The notes beneath the pieces were generated by a model. It searched no databases and was not told the DNA's origin. It saw only the letters and a program-made list of their open reading frames with translations. This document shows positions 25,889 through 34,548 of a stretch of 64,000 nt of DNA, piece after piece. This DNA is from JAPPHA01 sp965220985 (GTDB lineage: Bacteria; Pseudomonadota; Alphaproteobacteria; Rhodobacterales; Rhodobacteraceae): positions 3,906,001 to 3,970,000 of the forward strand of contig OZ244854.1 in NCBI GenBank assembly GCA_965220985.1, given 5' to 3'. Both the position numbers and the translations under genes were made by a program. Each line of letters opens with the position of its first letter. Within the stretch, counting starts at the first letter, position 1.

Positions 25889-26859
25889 TGGACTTCCTCG
25901 TTGTCCTGCAGCTGCTCGATTCCAGCCTCAGGCTGGCAACGCCGTTCCTGCTGGCCTGCCTCGCGGGGCTGTTCTCGGAACGGGCGGGCATTTTTGACAT
26001 CGGCCTCGAAGGCAAGATGCTCGCGGGCGCATTCTGTGCCGCAGCCGTTGCGGCAACCACGGGCTCGGCCTGGGTCGGCCTCCTGGCCGGGACGGGAGTC
26101 TCCGTGGCGCTCTCGGTCCTTCACGGATTCGCTTCGATCACCTTGCGCGGCAACCAGCTGATATCCGGCGTCGCGATCAACTTCCTGGCCGCCGGAATGA
26201 CCGTTCTCATCGGCCAGAGCCTGTTCAGGATGGGCGGCCAGACGCCGCAGCTCAAGGGCGACGCCCGCTTCACCGAGATTTCGCTTCCGCTCGCCGACAC
26301 GCTTCACGGGATCCCTCTGGTGGGACCGATCTACCACGATCTGGTTTCAGGACATAATGTCATCGTCTACATGTCGCTGCTTGCGGTTCCCCTCACGTGG
26401 TGGGTGCTGTTCCGCACGCGATTCGGACTTCGGCTCCGAGCGGTCGGCGAGAACCCGGCGGCGGTCGACACGGCCGGAATCTCCGTCGTTGTCCTGCGCT
26501 ACAAGGCGGTGATCATCTGCGGGATACTGTGCGGGCTTTCGGGGGCCTATCTTTCGCTTGGGACATCGGCGGCCGGCTTCGTCAAGGACATGTCGGCCGG
26601 CAAGGGTTTCATTGCGCTCGCGGCGCTGATTTTTGCGAAATGGAAACCGCTGAACGCTCTCTATGCGTGCCTGCTGTTCGGTTTCCTGGAGGCGATCGGC
26701 ACCAAGTACCAGAACGTCGACGTGTTCGGCCTGTTTGTCCTTCCCGTCCAGTTCATGCAGGCCCTGCCCTACATTCTGACCGTTGTCATTCTCGCCGGTT
26801 TCGTGGGAAAGGCCATCCCGCCCCGCGCAGGCGGACAACCCTACGTCAAGGAAGAATAG
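25888..26859 (+). CDS. ABC transporter permease (nucleoside-type, second subunit)
   Basis: Second permease of the importer, 323 residues, YufQ-like. It opens with LRLATPFLLACLAGLFSERAGIFDIGLEGKML, a family hallmark, and later has GNQLISGVAINFLAAG and LRAVGENPAAVDTAGI. I start it at the ATG 25888, which overlaps the previous stop by one base; the open frame continues upstream only as an out-of-phase shadow of the first permease. The stop is followed by a short A-rich stretch and then, 114 bases on, the ureohydrolase. Confidence 0.92.
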   Translation: MDFLVVLQLLDSSLRLATPFLLACLAGLFSERAGIFDIGLEGKMLAGAFCAAAVAATTGSAWVGLLAGTGVSVALSVLHGFASITLRGNQLISGVAINFLAAGMTVLIGQSLFRMGGQTPQLKGDARFTEISLPLADTLHGIPLVGPIYHDLVSGHNVIVYMSLLAVPLTWWVLFRTRFGLRLRAVGENPAAVDTAGISVVVLRYKAVIICGILCGLSGAYLSLGTSAAGFVKDMSAGKGFIALAALIFAKWKPLNALYACLLFGFLEAIGTKYQNVDVFGLFVLPVQFMQALPYILTVVILAGFVGKAIPPRAGGQPYVKEE

Positions 26860-26973
26860 CAAAAAAGGCGCATTCATTCAGATCGCCTTGATCCCGACCC
26901 CGCTCGTTGACAGCCGTGGGCGAGCCGGGTCCGATGCACAACCAGCGACGCTCGATCGAAGGAACCACCAAAC

Positions 26974-27960
26974 ATGCCACATCAGCCGAATCCGTTCTTC
27001 CAGCCCGTCTCCGGACTGGAACTCCCCCGGTTTGCCGGAGTCCCGACATTCATGCGCCTGCCGCACGTGCCGCGCGACCATGACCGGATTCGCGATGTGG
27101 AAATCGGGCTCGTGGGAGTCCCCTGGGATGCCGGAACGACAAACCGACCCGGCCCCCGCCACGGACCAAGGCAGTTGCGCGACTATTCGACGATGATTCG
27201 ATCGGGCCACCCGGTCAGCGGAATCAACCCGTTCGCTCTTGCCAACTGCGCCGATCTTGGCGACGTGACGATCAACCCCGCCGACATCCAGGACAGCATG
27301 GAGCGCATCACAGGGTTCTATGGCGAGGTTCTCGAGCACGGGATCGTTCCCATGACCGCGGGCGGCGATCATCTCGTGTCGCTGCCGGTTCTCCGCGCGG
27401 TCGCGCAGGACGGCCCGGTCGGAATGATTCACTTCGATGCCCACACCGACCTGTTCCATTCCTACTTTGGCGGCAGTCTCTACACCCACGGGACCCCATT
27501 CCGCCGCGCCGTCGAGGAAGGGCTTCTGGACCCCCGACGAGTCATCCAGATCGGCATCCGCGGCACCATGTACGATGACGAGGACGTCAGGTTCGGCCGT
27601 GGTGCAGGCGTCACCATCATCACGGTCGACGAGTTCTTCGAGCGCGGGGTCGATGACGTGATGTCGCAGGCCCGAGACGTGGTTGGCGACAAACCGACCT
27701 ATTGCTCGTTCGACATCGACTTCATCGATCCCGCCTATGCACCCGGAACCGGAACGCCCGAAATCGGCGGACCGACCTCGCACCAGGCGCAGCAGGTGGT
27801 TCGAGGCCTGCAAGGGGTCAATCTGATCGGCGCCGACCTGGTCGAGGTTTCGCCGCCGTTCGATCCTGGCGGAAACACCGCATGGCTGGGCGTTTCGATC
27901 ATGTTCGAAATCATGTGCATGCTGGCGAGCAGTGTCGAGGCCCGGCGCGGCAGTGACTGA
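26974..27960 (+). CDS. speB: Agmatinase-family ureohydrolase
   Basis: Binuclear Mn-dependent ureohydrolase of 328 residues, releasing urea from a guanidino compound. All metal ligands are visible: H133 (GGDH), D155/H157/D159 (FDAHTD) and D247/D249 (SFDIDFIDPAYAPG). Agmatine is the default substrate of close relatives. Guanidinobutyrate or guanidinopropionate are equally compatible, because specificity rests on loop residues I cannot judge. It lies 114 bases after the nucleoside importer on the same strand and may share its transcript. An AruI-like decarboxylase at 2861 hints at arginine breakdown through guanidinobutyrate. Confidence 0.82.
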   Translation: MPHQPNPFFQPVSGLELPRFAGVPTFMRLPHVPRDHDRIRDVEIGLVGVPWDAGTTNRPGPRHGPRQLRDYSTMIRSGHPVSGINPFALANCADLGDVTINPADIQDSMERITGFYGEVLEHGIVPMTAGGDHLVSLPVLRAVAQDGPVGMIHFDAHTDLFHSYFGGSLYTHGTPFRRAVEEGLLDPRRVIQIGIRGTMYDDEDVRFGRGAGVTIITVDEFFERGVDDVMSQARDVVGDKPTYCSFDIDFIDPAYAPGTGTPEIGGPTSHQAQQVVRGLQGVNLIGADLVEVSPPFDPGGNTAWLGVSIMFEIMCMLASSVEARRGSD

Positions 27961-28147
27961 CGCCACGGCCTCGGGCTCGGACAATTCGGGATCGAGCGCC
28001 GACATGCCCGCGTGCCCACCACGAACGGCCCGTCGCGGTTGAGGTTCGCCGTGACCTGCCATATAGGTTCGCCATCGACAGGGCGATGGCTCCGCTGCCC
28101 CGAGCGGCGTTGCCCAACAACGGAAATTCCTTAGCAGACACTGGCAG

Positions 28148-30034
28148 ATGCTCCCATTCGGCCTCAGTTACGAGATGATCGTCATACTTGGCGTTCTCGC
28201 ATTCACGGTTTTTCTCTTCGTGTCCGAAATCGTTCGGGTCGATCTCGCGGCGATCATCGTCATGGTGCTGCTGGGGGGGCTCAGCTACGTGCCCGGGCTC
28301 GAAGGCATCGTTGACGTCAACTCGCTGTTCGACGGCTTTGCCTCGAACGCCGTCATCTCGATCATCGCGGTCATGATCATCGGGGCGGGGCTCGACCGCA
28401 CGGGCATGATGAGCAAGGTGGCCGCCACCATCCTGCGGATCGGCGGAACCTCGGAAAAACGCATCATTCCGATCGTGTCCGGCACCGTCGGCGTGATTTC
28501 CGGTTTCATGCAGAATGTCGGCGCGGCATCACTGTTCCTGCCGGTGGTCAGCCGGATTTCCGCGCGATCGGAGCTGCCGCTCGGGCGGTTGCTGATGCCA
28601 ATGGGATTCTGTGCAATCCTCGGCGGCACCATGACCATGGTCGGCTCGTCGCCATTGATCCTTCTCAATGACCTGATCCTGGCAACGAACAAGACCCTGC
28701 CGGCAGAGTTCCAGATGGGCACGTTCGATTTGTTCTCGGTCACGCCGGTCGGGTTTGCTCTTGTCCTGAGCGGCATCCTCTACTTCGTGCTTTTCGGTCG
28801 GTGGGTTCTGCCCGGCAGCGCAACGCGCGAGGAGGCCACCACGGCACAGTCCATGAAGGACTACGTGAAGCGACTGTACGGATTGAAGGCCGACATCTTC
28901 GAGGTCGTCATCCCCGAAGGCCACCTGCTGGTCGGCGAGACGCTTGCCGACATGATGGAAGCGTATCACCTGTACATCATCGGAACCTATCACCACGGGC
29001 AGAAGTGGCTGGCGCCGCCGGTCGACACGACGATCGTCGCTCCGTGCAGACTGGCAATCCTGGGGCGACGGCGGGTGATTCAGGAAATCGCCGACGTCTA
29101 CGACCTGAAGGTCGAAGACAAGCTGAAGGTCTTCAACGAAGAGTTTTCGCCGACCCAGTCGGGAATCGCCGAGATTGTCATACCCCCGAATTCAGGCGTC
29201 ATCGGCAAGACCGCCCGTGATTTGCTGTTTCGCAAGACCTACGGCCTGAACCTCTTGGCCATACACCGGGTCGAAGAGACCTTGAGCTATGTCGAGACCG
29301 AGGATCACGTGCCGACCCAGATCAACAGGGTCGCCTTTCAGGCCGGTGACACCCTGGTCGTGCAGACCCAGTGGTCCCGGCTGTCACGCCTCAAGAACAA
29401 CACGGACTTTGTCATCGTGACGTCCGAGTTCCCAGAGGACGATGTCCGCCCTAAAAAGGTCGGCTGGGCAATGTTCTTCTTTCTCGTTGCCATCAGCCTC
29501 GTCCTGTTCACCGATATCCGTCTGTCGCTTTGCCTGCTGACCGGCGCCGCCGGCATGATCGTCTCGAGGGTCCTGTCGGTCGACGAAGCCTATCGCGCCG
29601 TTGGCTGGAACACCGTCTTTCTGCTTGCCGGCCTGATACCCCTGGGACAGGCGGTTCAGAGCACGGGGACAGCCGAGTGGATTGCCCAGATGATCCTGGG
29701 CATGCTCGAGGGTTGGCCGATCTGGTCTTTGCAGGCAGGAATCGCCATCCTTGCGACAGTTTTCACCTTGGTGATGTCAAACGTCGGCGCCACGGTGCTT
29801 CTGGTACCGCTCGCGGTTTCCATCGCGGTGGCATCGGGCGGCGATCCGGCAATCTTCGCGATGACGGTCGCGATTTCGACCTCGAACTCCTTCCTGATCC
29901 CCACCCACCAGGTGAATGCGCTGATCATGGGGCCAGCCGGCTATCGGGTGAAGGACTTCATGAAGACCGGCGGCATCATGACGATCATTTTCCTCTTCGT
30001 GTCGCTCTTCATGATGAACATCGTCTTCGCGTGA
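28148..30034 (+). CDS. SLC13/DASS-type permease with two TrkA-C domains
   Basis: Inner-membrane transporter of 628 residues. An N-terminal set of hydrophobic helices contains FMQNVGAASLFLPVVSRIS and GGTMTMVGSSPLILLNDL. It is followed by a soluble middle of about 230 residues with two RCK_C (TrkA-C) modules around YGLKADIFEVVIPEGHLLVG and GIAEIVIPPNSGVIGKTARDL. A second set of helices ends with SNVGATVLLVPLAVSIA and SNSFLIPTHQVNALIMGP. The layout is typical of uncharacterised SLC13-like carriers of dicarboxylates or inorganic anions. The substrate is unknown. It converges on the helicase gene. Confidence 0.85.
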   Translation: MLPFGLSYEMIVILGVLAFTVFLFVSEIVRVDLAAIIVMVLLGGLSYVPGLEGIVDVNSLFDGFASNAVISIIAVMIIGAGLDRTGMMSKVAATILRIGGTSEKRIIPIVSGTVGVISGFMQNVGAASLFLPVVSRISARSELPLGRLLMPMGFCAILGGTMTMVGSSPLILLNDLILATNKTLPAEFQMGTFDLFSVTPVGFALVLSGILYFVLFGRWVLPGSATREEATTAQSMKDYVKRLYGLKADIFEVVIPEGHLLVGETLADMMEAYHLYIIGTYHHGQKWLAPPVDTTIVAPCRLAILGRRRVIQEIADVYDLKVEDKLKVFNEEFSPTQSGIAEIVIPPNSGVIGKTARDLLFRKTYGLNLLAIHRVEETLSYVETEDHVPTQINRVAFQAGDTLVVQTQWSRLSRLKNNTDFVIVTSEFPEDDVRPKKVGWAMFFFLVAISLVLFTDIRLSLCLLTGAAGMIVSRVLSVDEAYRAVGWNTVFLLAGLIPLGQAVQSTGTAEWIAQMILGMLEGWPIWSLQAGIAILATVFTLVMSNVGATVLLVPLAVSIAVASGGDPAIFAMTVAISTSNSFLIPTHQVNALIMGPAGYRVKDFMKTGGIMTIIFLFVSLFMMNIVFA

Positions 30035-30130
30035 CGACGCAAGTGCGGAGCGGTCGCTGCCGTTCCTCTCGCTTTCCATCGTCATGACGATTGACCGGTT
30101 CTGCTGACCGGATAGACGACCCGAACCGGA

Positions 30131-31672
30131 TCAACCCCCGCCGTCATCCATTCCAAGCTGCATCTGGCTGTCGAGATCCGACGGATCAAGCGGGCGTTTT
30201 GGCAGGGCCAACGAGGACTTGTGGACCCAGACGACCTGTCGTTCTGCCCGGGTGACCGCAACATAGGCAAGTCGTTTCCAAAGCGGCAAGTCGGCCTCGA
30301 CCATGCCGGATCTCGATGCAGCTGTCAGATCGGGACCGAAGATCTGGACGGCTGGCCACTGCGACCCCTGCGACTTGTGAATCGTGCAGGCCGCCCCGTG
30401 CAGAAAAATCCCGCCCGTGCTCGCCGAGGACTCCATGAAAGGTTCCGCTTCGCCCGGAAACTCGATCTTGATGATGGTCGGCACCGAAATGACCGGGTCA
30501 GGAGCGCCCATCATGTGGAGACGCGAGTGGCCACGCCGTTGCGAGCGACCGAGGAACACGGCCTGGGCCCCCTTGATCACGCCCTTCGTTTCCAGGTCGA
30601 GGCGCTGGTTGCGCGCCTTTCGCGAGATCTCGATACCGTCACAGATCAGCGGCTCGCCCGGCAGCAACGCATCAGGCGGCGCCTTGTGTGCCCGGCGAAA
30701 GGCGTCGAGGAGACGAATGCGGCTCGAGTTTCTCCAGCACAGCACCGGTGAACGCGCCATCAGCTCCGCGTTGACCCGGCTGGAAAAGTGGATGCGGTCG
30801 TCGCGGGCGGCGAGGTACCGGAGCTTGTTCAGAAAGGACTGAAAATCGGACTCGGGATCGAGGAGATCGTGAGCAAGATCGAGAATGGGATTGTCGCTGG
30901 CCTGACGATGAATCCGACTGAGCAGAAACGTCTGCATCAGCTCGGAACTGTCGAACACCATGGACTTTTCCTGGCTCACGGGCGCGAGTTGCGCCGGGTC
31001 GCCGAACAGCACGATCGTCGAGAAAACCTGTTTCAGATCGTCGAGTTGACGACTGTCGAGCATGGACGCCTCGTCAACGAAGCCGATATCGAGCGGATCG
31101 TTGCGCGGTGCCCAACCCGTGATGAAGTCCGCCGTGCTGACGCCAGCGGCCGCAAAGGCCGCAGGAACCGACGGGCTGACCTGGTAGAACGTCTGCACGC
31201 GCTTCAGGGTCGATTCACCGATCAACCTGGTCGTCGGACGGGTCTTCTCCTTCCCTTCGAGCCATTGCGTGATCTTCTCGTATTCCAGGTCGTATTCCGG
31301 CGTGTACATGATCCGGTGGACGGTCGTCGCCGGAACGCCGTGATTCCGCAGAACGCTGGCAGCCTTGTTGGTCGGCGCCAATATGGCAAGCGTGCGACTG
31401 CCGTCAGCCTTTGCCGCAGATTCGCCGTCGGAGACGGGCTTGACACCCGCACCCACCAGCGCGCGCACCAGTTCCGCCAGGAAAAAGGTCTTTCCGGAGC
31501 CGGCTTTTCCCAGAACGGCAACGATCTGAGTTCCGCCCCTTCGCCGCCGTCTGTTGGGTTGCTGCCCCTCTCTCAGCTCGACGCCGGCGTTGGCGAAGAT
31601 CTCGACAAACGCCTCGTAGGCGGCGGCCTGATCCTCCGAAAACTGCGGAATCGATTCAGTCGAATCGGACAT
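30131..31672 (-). CDS. SF1 DNA helicase, RecD/Dda-like AAA protein
   Basis: A 513-residue superfamily 1 helicase without RecBC partners. It has Walker A GKAGSGKT (55-62), motif Ia region ILAPTNKAASVLR, motif II DEAS (200-203) in GFVDEASMLDSRQL, motif III LFGDPAQLAPV, and a C-terminal UvrD-like domain with TIHKSQGSQWPAVQI and RLAYVAVTRAERQVVWV. The basic patch RRRRRGG at 41-47 may contact DNA. Similar stand-alone helicases are widespread in alphaproteobacteria, but their role is not established. ccrA upstream is on the same strand, 191 bases away. Confidence 0.87.
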   Translation of the reverse strand: MSDSTESIPQFSEDQAAAYEAFVEIFANAGVELREGQQPNRRRRRGGTQIVAVLGKAGSGKTFFLAELVRALVGAGVKPVSDGESAAKADGSRTLAILAPTNKAASVLRNHGVPATTVHRIMYTPEYDLEYEKITQWLEGKEKTRPTTRLIGESTLKRVQTFYQVSPSVPAAFAAAGVSTADFITGWAPRNDPLDIGFVDEASMLDSRQLDDLKQVFSTIVLFGDPAQLAPVSQEKSMVFDSSELMQTFLLSRIHRQASDNPILDLAHDLLDPESDFQSFLNKLRYLAARDDRIHFSSRVNAELMARSPVLCWRNSSRIRLLDAFRRAHKAPPDALLPGEPLICDGIEISRKARNQRLDLETKGVIKGAQAVFLGRSQRRGHSRLHMMGAPDPVISVPTIIKIEFPGEAEPFMESSASTGGIFLHGAACTIHKSQGSQWPAVQIFGPDLTAASRSGMVEADLPLWKRLAYVAVTRAERQVVWVHKSSLALPKRPLDPSDLDSQMQLGMDDGGG

Positions 31673-31863
31673 CGGCCAATCGAACGATGGCGGCTTCTCG
31701 GGGTCCGCGCGCAGGGCGGCCTGCTTGATGGCCGAACCGGGGTCTGGGAATTCCCCCTGCCCCGCTCACGCGAGGGACGAAGATCTCGTCTCGCGCGGCT
31801 CTGCCAGCATCGACATCATCGATGCGATGACGATCGGCGCTGGCACGTCCTGACAGGTATCGG

Positions 31864-33144
31864 TCATGCCGCCTTGCTGATTTCAACTGCATCTTCGATC
31901 GTCCTCAGACCTGTCGTCGGAGCGTTCACCAGAACGGCCATGTTGCCGGGCTTGTGCTCGTTGCGCATCATTTTCATGTGCGCATCCGGGATCTGGCTCC
32001 AAGGATAGACTTCGGACATGCAAGGGTCGAGTCGGCGATCCAGCATGAGCTTGTTGGCGCGCGACGCCTGCATGAGATTGGCAAAATGGCTGCCCTGGAC
32101 GCGTTTCTGGTGCATCCACAGATATCGCGCGTCGATCGTGAGATTGTATCCGGTCGTTCCCGCGCAGATCACCACCATGCCGCCTCGCTTCACGACGAAG
32201 GTCGAGACCGGAAACGTCGCTTCACCCGGGTGCTCGAACACCATGTCGACGTTGTTGCCCTTCCCGGTCGTCTCCCAGATCGCCTTGCCGAACTTCCGCA
32301 CCTCGGCAAACCATTCCTTGTACTCGGGCGAATTGACCTTCGGAAGCTGTCCCCAGCAATTGAAATCCCTGCGATTGATGACTCCTTTCGCACCGAGCGA
32401 ATGGACAAACTCGCGTTTGCTCTCGTCCGAAACCACCCCGATCGCGTTGGCGCCCGCCGTGTTGACCAGTTGAATCGCGTACGACCCCAGACCGCCCGAT
32501 GCACCCCAGACGAGGACGTTCTGGCCGGGTTGCAGGACATGCGGGCGATGGCCAAAGAGCATTCGGTAGGCGGTCGCGAGCGTCAGCGTGTAGCAGGCGC
32601 TTTCCTCCCAGGTGAGGTGCCGCGGACGCTGCATCAACTGCTGAGCCTGAACGTTCGTGAACTGGGCAAACGAGCCGTCGGGCGTTTCGTAACCCCAGAT
32701 CCTCTGGCTGGTCGAGTACATCGGGTCGCCGCCGTTGCATTCCTCGTCGTCGCCATCGTCCTGGTTGCAGTGGATGACCACTTCGTCGCCGACCTTCCAG
32801 CGCCGAACCTTGTCGCCGACCGCCCAGACGATCCCCGACGCATCGGATCCTGCGATGTGATACGGGGCGCCGTGAATGTCAAATGGCGATACCGGAACGC
32901 CAAGCCCCGCCCACACGCCGTTGTAGTTGACGCCGGCCGCCATCACCATGACCAGCACCTCGTTGCTGTCGAGCTTGGGGACATCGACAACTTCGGCCTT
33001 CATGGCGTCGAGAGGTTCGCCATGGCGTTCTCGCCTGATCGTCCAGGCGTGCATTTTCTCGGGCACGTGCCCGAGCGGCGGAATTTCTCCGATCGGGTAA
33101 AGGGATTTCGCGGACTGATTCGCTTCGACACTCTGTATCGCCAT
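31864..33144 (-). CDS. ccrA: Crotonyl-CoA carboxylase/reductase
   Basis: Key enzyme of the ethylmalonyl-CoA pathway: reductive carboxylation of crotonyl-CoA to ethylmalonyl-CoA with NADPH. It is a 426-residue MDR-family enzyme. Features are GVNYNGVWAGLGVPVSPFDIHG (substrate and CO2 pocket, Asn75), HCNQDDGDDEECNGGDPMYS with the family-specific insertion, LTWEESACYTLTLATAYRML, and the nucleotide site VWGASGGLGSYAIQLV. The ATG has an AAAGGAGCTTGAA ribosome site. The next enzyme but one of the route, Ecm, is encoded 1.4 kb away on the opposite strand. Confidence 0.96.
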   Translation of the reverse strand: MAIQSVEANQSAKSLYPIGEIPPLGHVPEKMHAWTIRRERHGEPLDAMKAEVVDVPKLDSNEVLVMVMAAGVNYNGVWAGLGVPVSPFDIHGAPYHIAGSDASGIVWAVGDKVRRWKVGDEVVIHCNQDDGDDEECNGGDPMYSTSQRIWGYETPDGSFAQFTNVQAQQLMQRPRHLTWEESACYTLTLATAYRMLFGHRPHVLQPGQNVLVWGASGGLGSYAIQLVNTAGANAIGVVSDESKREFVHSLGAKGVINRRDFNCWGQLPKVNSPEYKEWFAEVRKFGKAIWETTGKGNNVDMVFEHPGEATFPVSTFVVKRGGMVVICAGTTGYNLTIDARYLWMHQKRVQGSHFANLMQASRANKLMLDRRLDPCMSEVYPWSQIPDAHMKMMRNEHKPGNMAVLVNAPTTGLRTIEDAVEISKAA

Positions 33145-33286
33145 TTCAAGCTCCTTTGTTACGGTTCCGCAGAGCGGTGATGATTGACAGGTTCGTGATC
33201 ATTGGGGCCCGGTGACCCTCTGGCCGCTCGGCAACGGGCATCCGGCAGGCAACGAGATTTGGATGCAAATTGACTGTTGGCGAATG

Positions 33287-34204
33287 TCACCCCGACAACG
33301 CCGGCACAATCTGCTTCTTTCGCGAGACAACCCCGGGCAAAATCGCCAGATCGCTCGTGGCCGTCACGCCAAATGCGGTCGCGACGGTCGAGCGAACCCT
33401 GTCATTGGGCACGAGGAGCGTCGCTTCCTGATCGAGGATGTCGATGACGAAGGCGAGGATGTCGTCCACCCCGTCCTCGGCGGCAACGTCGGCCATGTTT
33501 CCAAGCAGTTCGTCCTTGCGTTCGAGTATCGCGGACGGGCTGGTGGTCTCGAGCACCGTGATGCGGAACTTGCCGTGGGGCGTGTCGTAGACCTTTGAGT
33601 CGAGGCGCAGCAGCTGGCTGGCCGACAGGTGAGATATGTCCGACTTTGCCGCGAACATCTCCGCAGCGTAATCGGAGATCTCGACATCGAGTTCAGACGC
33701 GAGCAGGCGAGCCAGAGCCTCGTCCTCCGCCGTGGTGGTCGGGCTGCGAAACTCGAGCGTGTCGGAAATGATGCACGAGAGCATCAGCCCCTTGATCGAT
33801 TTGGGCGCCCGCTCGAGATCGTCCCCCATCACGCCGGCGATCACGGTCGCCGTCGCTGCCACGGGCCGGACCACGAATTCGATCGGCTGGCTGGTTTGAA
33901 GGCCTCCGGCGATCAGGTGATGATCGATCACCGACACGATGCTGGCAGAATTGACGCCGTCGGGGAGTTCGGCCGGGTTGTTGGTGTCGACGATGGCCAC
34001 GTCCTCGCCTGCCGCGAGTCCGTCTAGCAGTTCGGGGCAATCGACACCCCAGCGTTCGAGGACGAATTTCGCTTCGGCATTCGGTTCGTCCTGGACGAAC
34101 GGCGTGGCCGACTGCCCCCGCACCTCGCCCAGGTACCACGACCAGATGATCGCCGAAGCCGTGGCATCGGTATCCGGGGCCTTGTGTCCAAAAACCTTGA
34201 TCAT
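33287..34204 (-). CDS. ppaC: Manganese-dependent inorganic pyrophosphatase, family II
   Basis: A DHH/DHHA2 phosphoesterase of 305 residues that hydrolyses pyrophosphate. The metal ligands are H7, D11 and D13 (FGHKAPDTDA), D73 (IVDTNN) and the DHH motif at 94-96. The C-terminal DHHA2 domain carries ILERKDELLG and the substrate-binding SRKKQ. Family II enzymes are typical of Firmicutes but occur in scattered proteobacteria. I use the ATG at 34204; a frame from 34240 adds twelve unrelated residues. It lies between ccrA and ecm and is divergent from ecm. Confidence 0.92.
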   Translation of the reverse strand: MIKVFGHKAPDTDATASAIIWSWYLGEVRGQSATPFVQDEPNAEAKFVLERWGVDCPELLDGLAAGEDVAIVDTNNPAELPDGVNSASIVSVIDHHLIAGGLQTSQPIEFVVRPVAATATVIAGVMGDDLERAPKSIKGLMLSCIISDTLEFRSPTTTAEDEALARLLASELDVEISDYAAEMFAAKSDISHLSASQLLRLDSKVYDTPHGKFRITVLETTSPSAILERKDELLGNMADVAAEDGVDDILAFVIDILDQEATLLVPNDRVRSTVATAFGVTATSDLAILPGVVSRKKQIVPALSG

Positions 34205-34548
34205 GCGCTCGACACTCCGAGAGGGGTACTTGCGGCGCATCTCATACTGGGTTTCGGGGCCGATGTTAATTGGATGTTGGCCCCAAGATGTCGAAAGAAG
34301 GTCGATCCGGCGGCCAAATCAAGGCGACTTTCGATGATCCCAGCAACCATCGTGCATCCACGCTCTTTCGATACCGCCAAGGCGCGACGAATCGTTGCAT
34401 GGAAACGAATCACGATAGCGCAAACGATTGCAGCGGCGACGCATTCACATGCCTGATCGACACGGCAGTGACTGTTGCATGGTCTTTCGTTGATGCTAGA
34501 AGATCGTCACCAAGTCGTCAGACGAAAAGCCGCGACCGAGGACCAGAC
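34205..34548. other. Divergent intergenic region between ppaC and ecm
   Basis: 344 bases without a supported gene; an open frame does continue upstream of ecm on the plus strand, but it does not resemble the mutase family. The ecm ribosome site GAGGA is at 34538-34542. A weak promoter-like pair for ecm is CTGTTG, 17 bases, GCTAGA, ending near 34501. I found no paired TTTGCAAA sites of the kind known for acyl-CoA-responsive regulators. Confidence 0.4.

Noticed and set aside
30095..30111. Bidirectional terminator between the SLC13 permease and the helicase
   Set aside because: CCGGT/ACCGG forms only a five-base stem around seven bases with no T or A run on either side.
31656..31892. 78-codon minus-strand frame between ccrA and the helicase gene
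   Set aside because: It starts inside ccrA, has no ribosome site or recognisable domain, and is Arg/Asp-rich as random GC-rich frames are.
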